Assembly (NCBI GenBank): GCA_021827225.1
Contig: JAKAXG010000050.1
Location: 1 to 12,781 of the forward strand
Origin: Actinomycetes bacterium
Lineage (GTDB): Bacteria > Actinomycetota > Acidimicrobiia > Acidimicrobiales > Palsa-688
Direction: 5' to 3'
Length of the DNA stretch: 12,781 bases
This document shows, piece after piece, positions 12,385 through 12,781 of the stretch (positions within the stretch are counted from its first letter, which is position 1; every line of letters starts with the position of its first letter). A program made the position numbers and the translations under genes. A model generated the notes under the pieces. It saw only the letters and a program-made list of their open reading frames with translations, did not search any database and was not told where the DNA came from.

Positions 12385-12781
12385 TCAGCGGTCTCCAGCC
12401 GGCTGGCGACCGAGCACGCCCAGCAGCTGCTCCACCGACAGCACGTTGGCGCCCCAGCGGCCGACGTCGGCGCGGACCTGCCGGTCGTCGGTCGCCACCA
12501 CCACCGGGATGTCCGGGCGCAGCCCGCGCACCGCGTCGACGATCACCTCGTCGGCCTCCACGGTGGACGCGCTGAACACGATGCGCAGCCAGGGGCGGGC
12601 CACCGCCGGCGGGGCCACCCGGCCGCCGTCGTCGGTGCCGTCGAAGACGACCGTCACGGCCCGCTTGACCCGCACGGCCAGCTCGCTCAGGGCCGTCACC
12701 AGGCGGTGGCGCAGAGCCGGCAGGTCGTCACCGGTCCACGAGGTGAACGTCACGTTGTAGCCGTCGACCACCAAGATCGGA
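12385..12781 (-). CDS. NYN-domain (YacP/PIN-like) RNase-fold protein, 5' end outside the window
   Basis: The visible 132 codons encode a NYN domain, a PIN-like fold found in metal-dependent ribonucleases such as the YacP/Rae1 group. The entry strand is ILVVDGYNVTF at the right edge, followed by VTVVFDGTDD, STVEADEVIVDAV and VVVATDDRQVRADV. These contribute the acidic residues expected of the active site (VDG, FDG, EADE, TDD). The C-terminal ANVLSVEQLLGVL is also typical. The reading frame continues beyond 12781, so the true start is not seen; little should be missing if this is a stand-alone domain, but an N-terminal extension is possible. It heads the co-directional run leading to the CxxC protein and SepH. 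The RNA target is unknown. Confidence 0.85.
   Translation of the reverse strand, partial: PILVVDGYNVTFTSWTGDDLPALRHRLVTALSELAVRVKRAVTVVFDGTDDGGRVAPPAVARPWLRIVFSASTVEADEVIVDAVRGLRPDIPVVVATDDRQVRADVGRWGANVLSVEQLLGVLGRQPAGDR

Noticed and set aside
1..12781. Defence, toxin-antitoxin or mobile-element system
   Set aside because: The NYN-domain and small CxxC genes superficially suggest an RNase plus small-partner pair, but NYN/YacP-like proteins are ordinary chromosomal housekeeping genes and the neighbours are all core functions. No integrase, transposase, terminal repeats or CRISPR repeats were seen.

Overview
This is a very GC-rich window from an actinobacterial chromosome. Three things point there: a SepH-type cell-division protein (DUF3071 family), a PimB'-like GT4 mannosyltransferase beside a SRPBCC protein (a grouping I recall from mycobacteria and relatives), and an ACT-domain protein resembling the mycobacterial one near gatC. 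A large cobalamin-dependent ribonucleotide reductase together with an epoxyqueuosine reductase would suit a deep-branching class such as Acidimicrobiia; that class assignment is inference. I see no rRNA, tRNA, CRISPR array, insertion sequence or phage gene.

Layout. 1-777 (minus) is the N-terminal part of class II ribonucleotide reductase NrdJ, cut by the window edge. 778-1257 is the only long gene-free stretch. It is a divergent control region with a strong minus-strand promoter, several inverted repeats and a -10-like element directly before glpK. 1258-2757 (plus) is glycerol kinase. From 2754 to the right edge all twelve genes lie on the minus strand. In transcription order they are: a NYN-domain nuclease-like protein (partial), a small four-cysteine CxxC protein, SepH, QueG, a PimB'-like glycosyltransferase, a SRPBCC lipid/cyclase-fold protein, a SpoU/TrmH RNA methyltransferase, a short-chain dehydrogenase, a ROK-family sugar kinase, an AlaC-type alanine aminotransferase, a PlsC-type acyltransferase and an ACT-domain protein.

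How they fit together. The minus-strand run is tightly packed, with translationally coupled junctions: 4-nt NTGA overlaps for SepH/QueG, QueG/GT4 and apparently SRPBCC/SpoU, an abutting TGA-ATG for SDR/ROK, and 4-nt spacing for AlaC/PlsC. The GT4, PlsC-like and SRPBCC genes suggest phospholipid or phosphatidylinositol-mannoside membrane chemistry. NrdJ, QueG, SpoU, SepH, AlaC, the ROK kinase and GlpK are housekeeping functions for DNA precursors, tRNA/rRNA modification, division and central carbon/nitrogen metabolism. I found no convincing new defence or mobile system. The most unusual points are start-codon and control-region features: a SpoU gene with no ATG/GTG/TTG at its conserved N-terminus, start-stop overlaps using several different first bases, a triple TAACAGG operator-like array, and hairpins in the nrdJ and sepH leaders.
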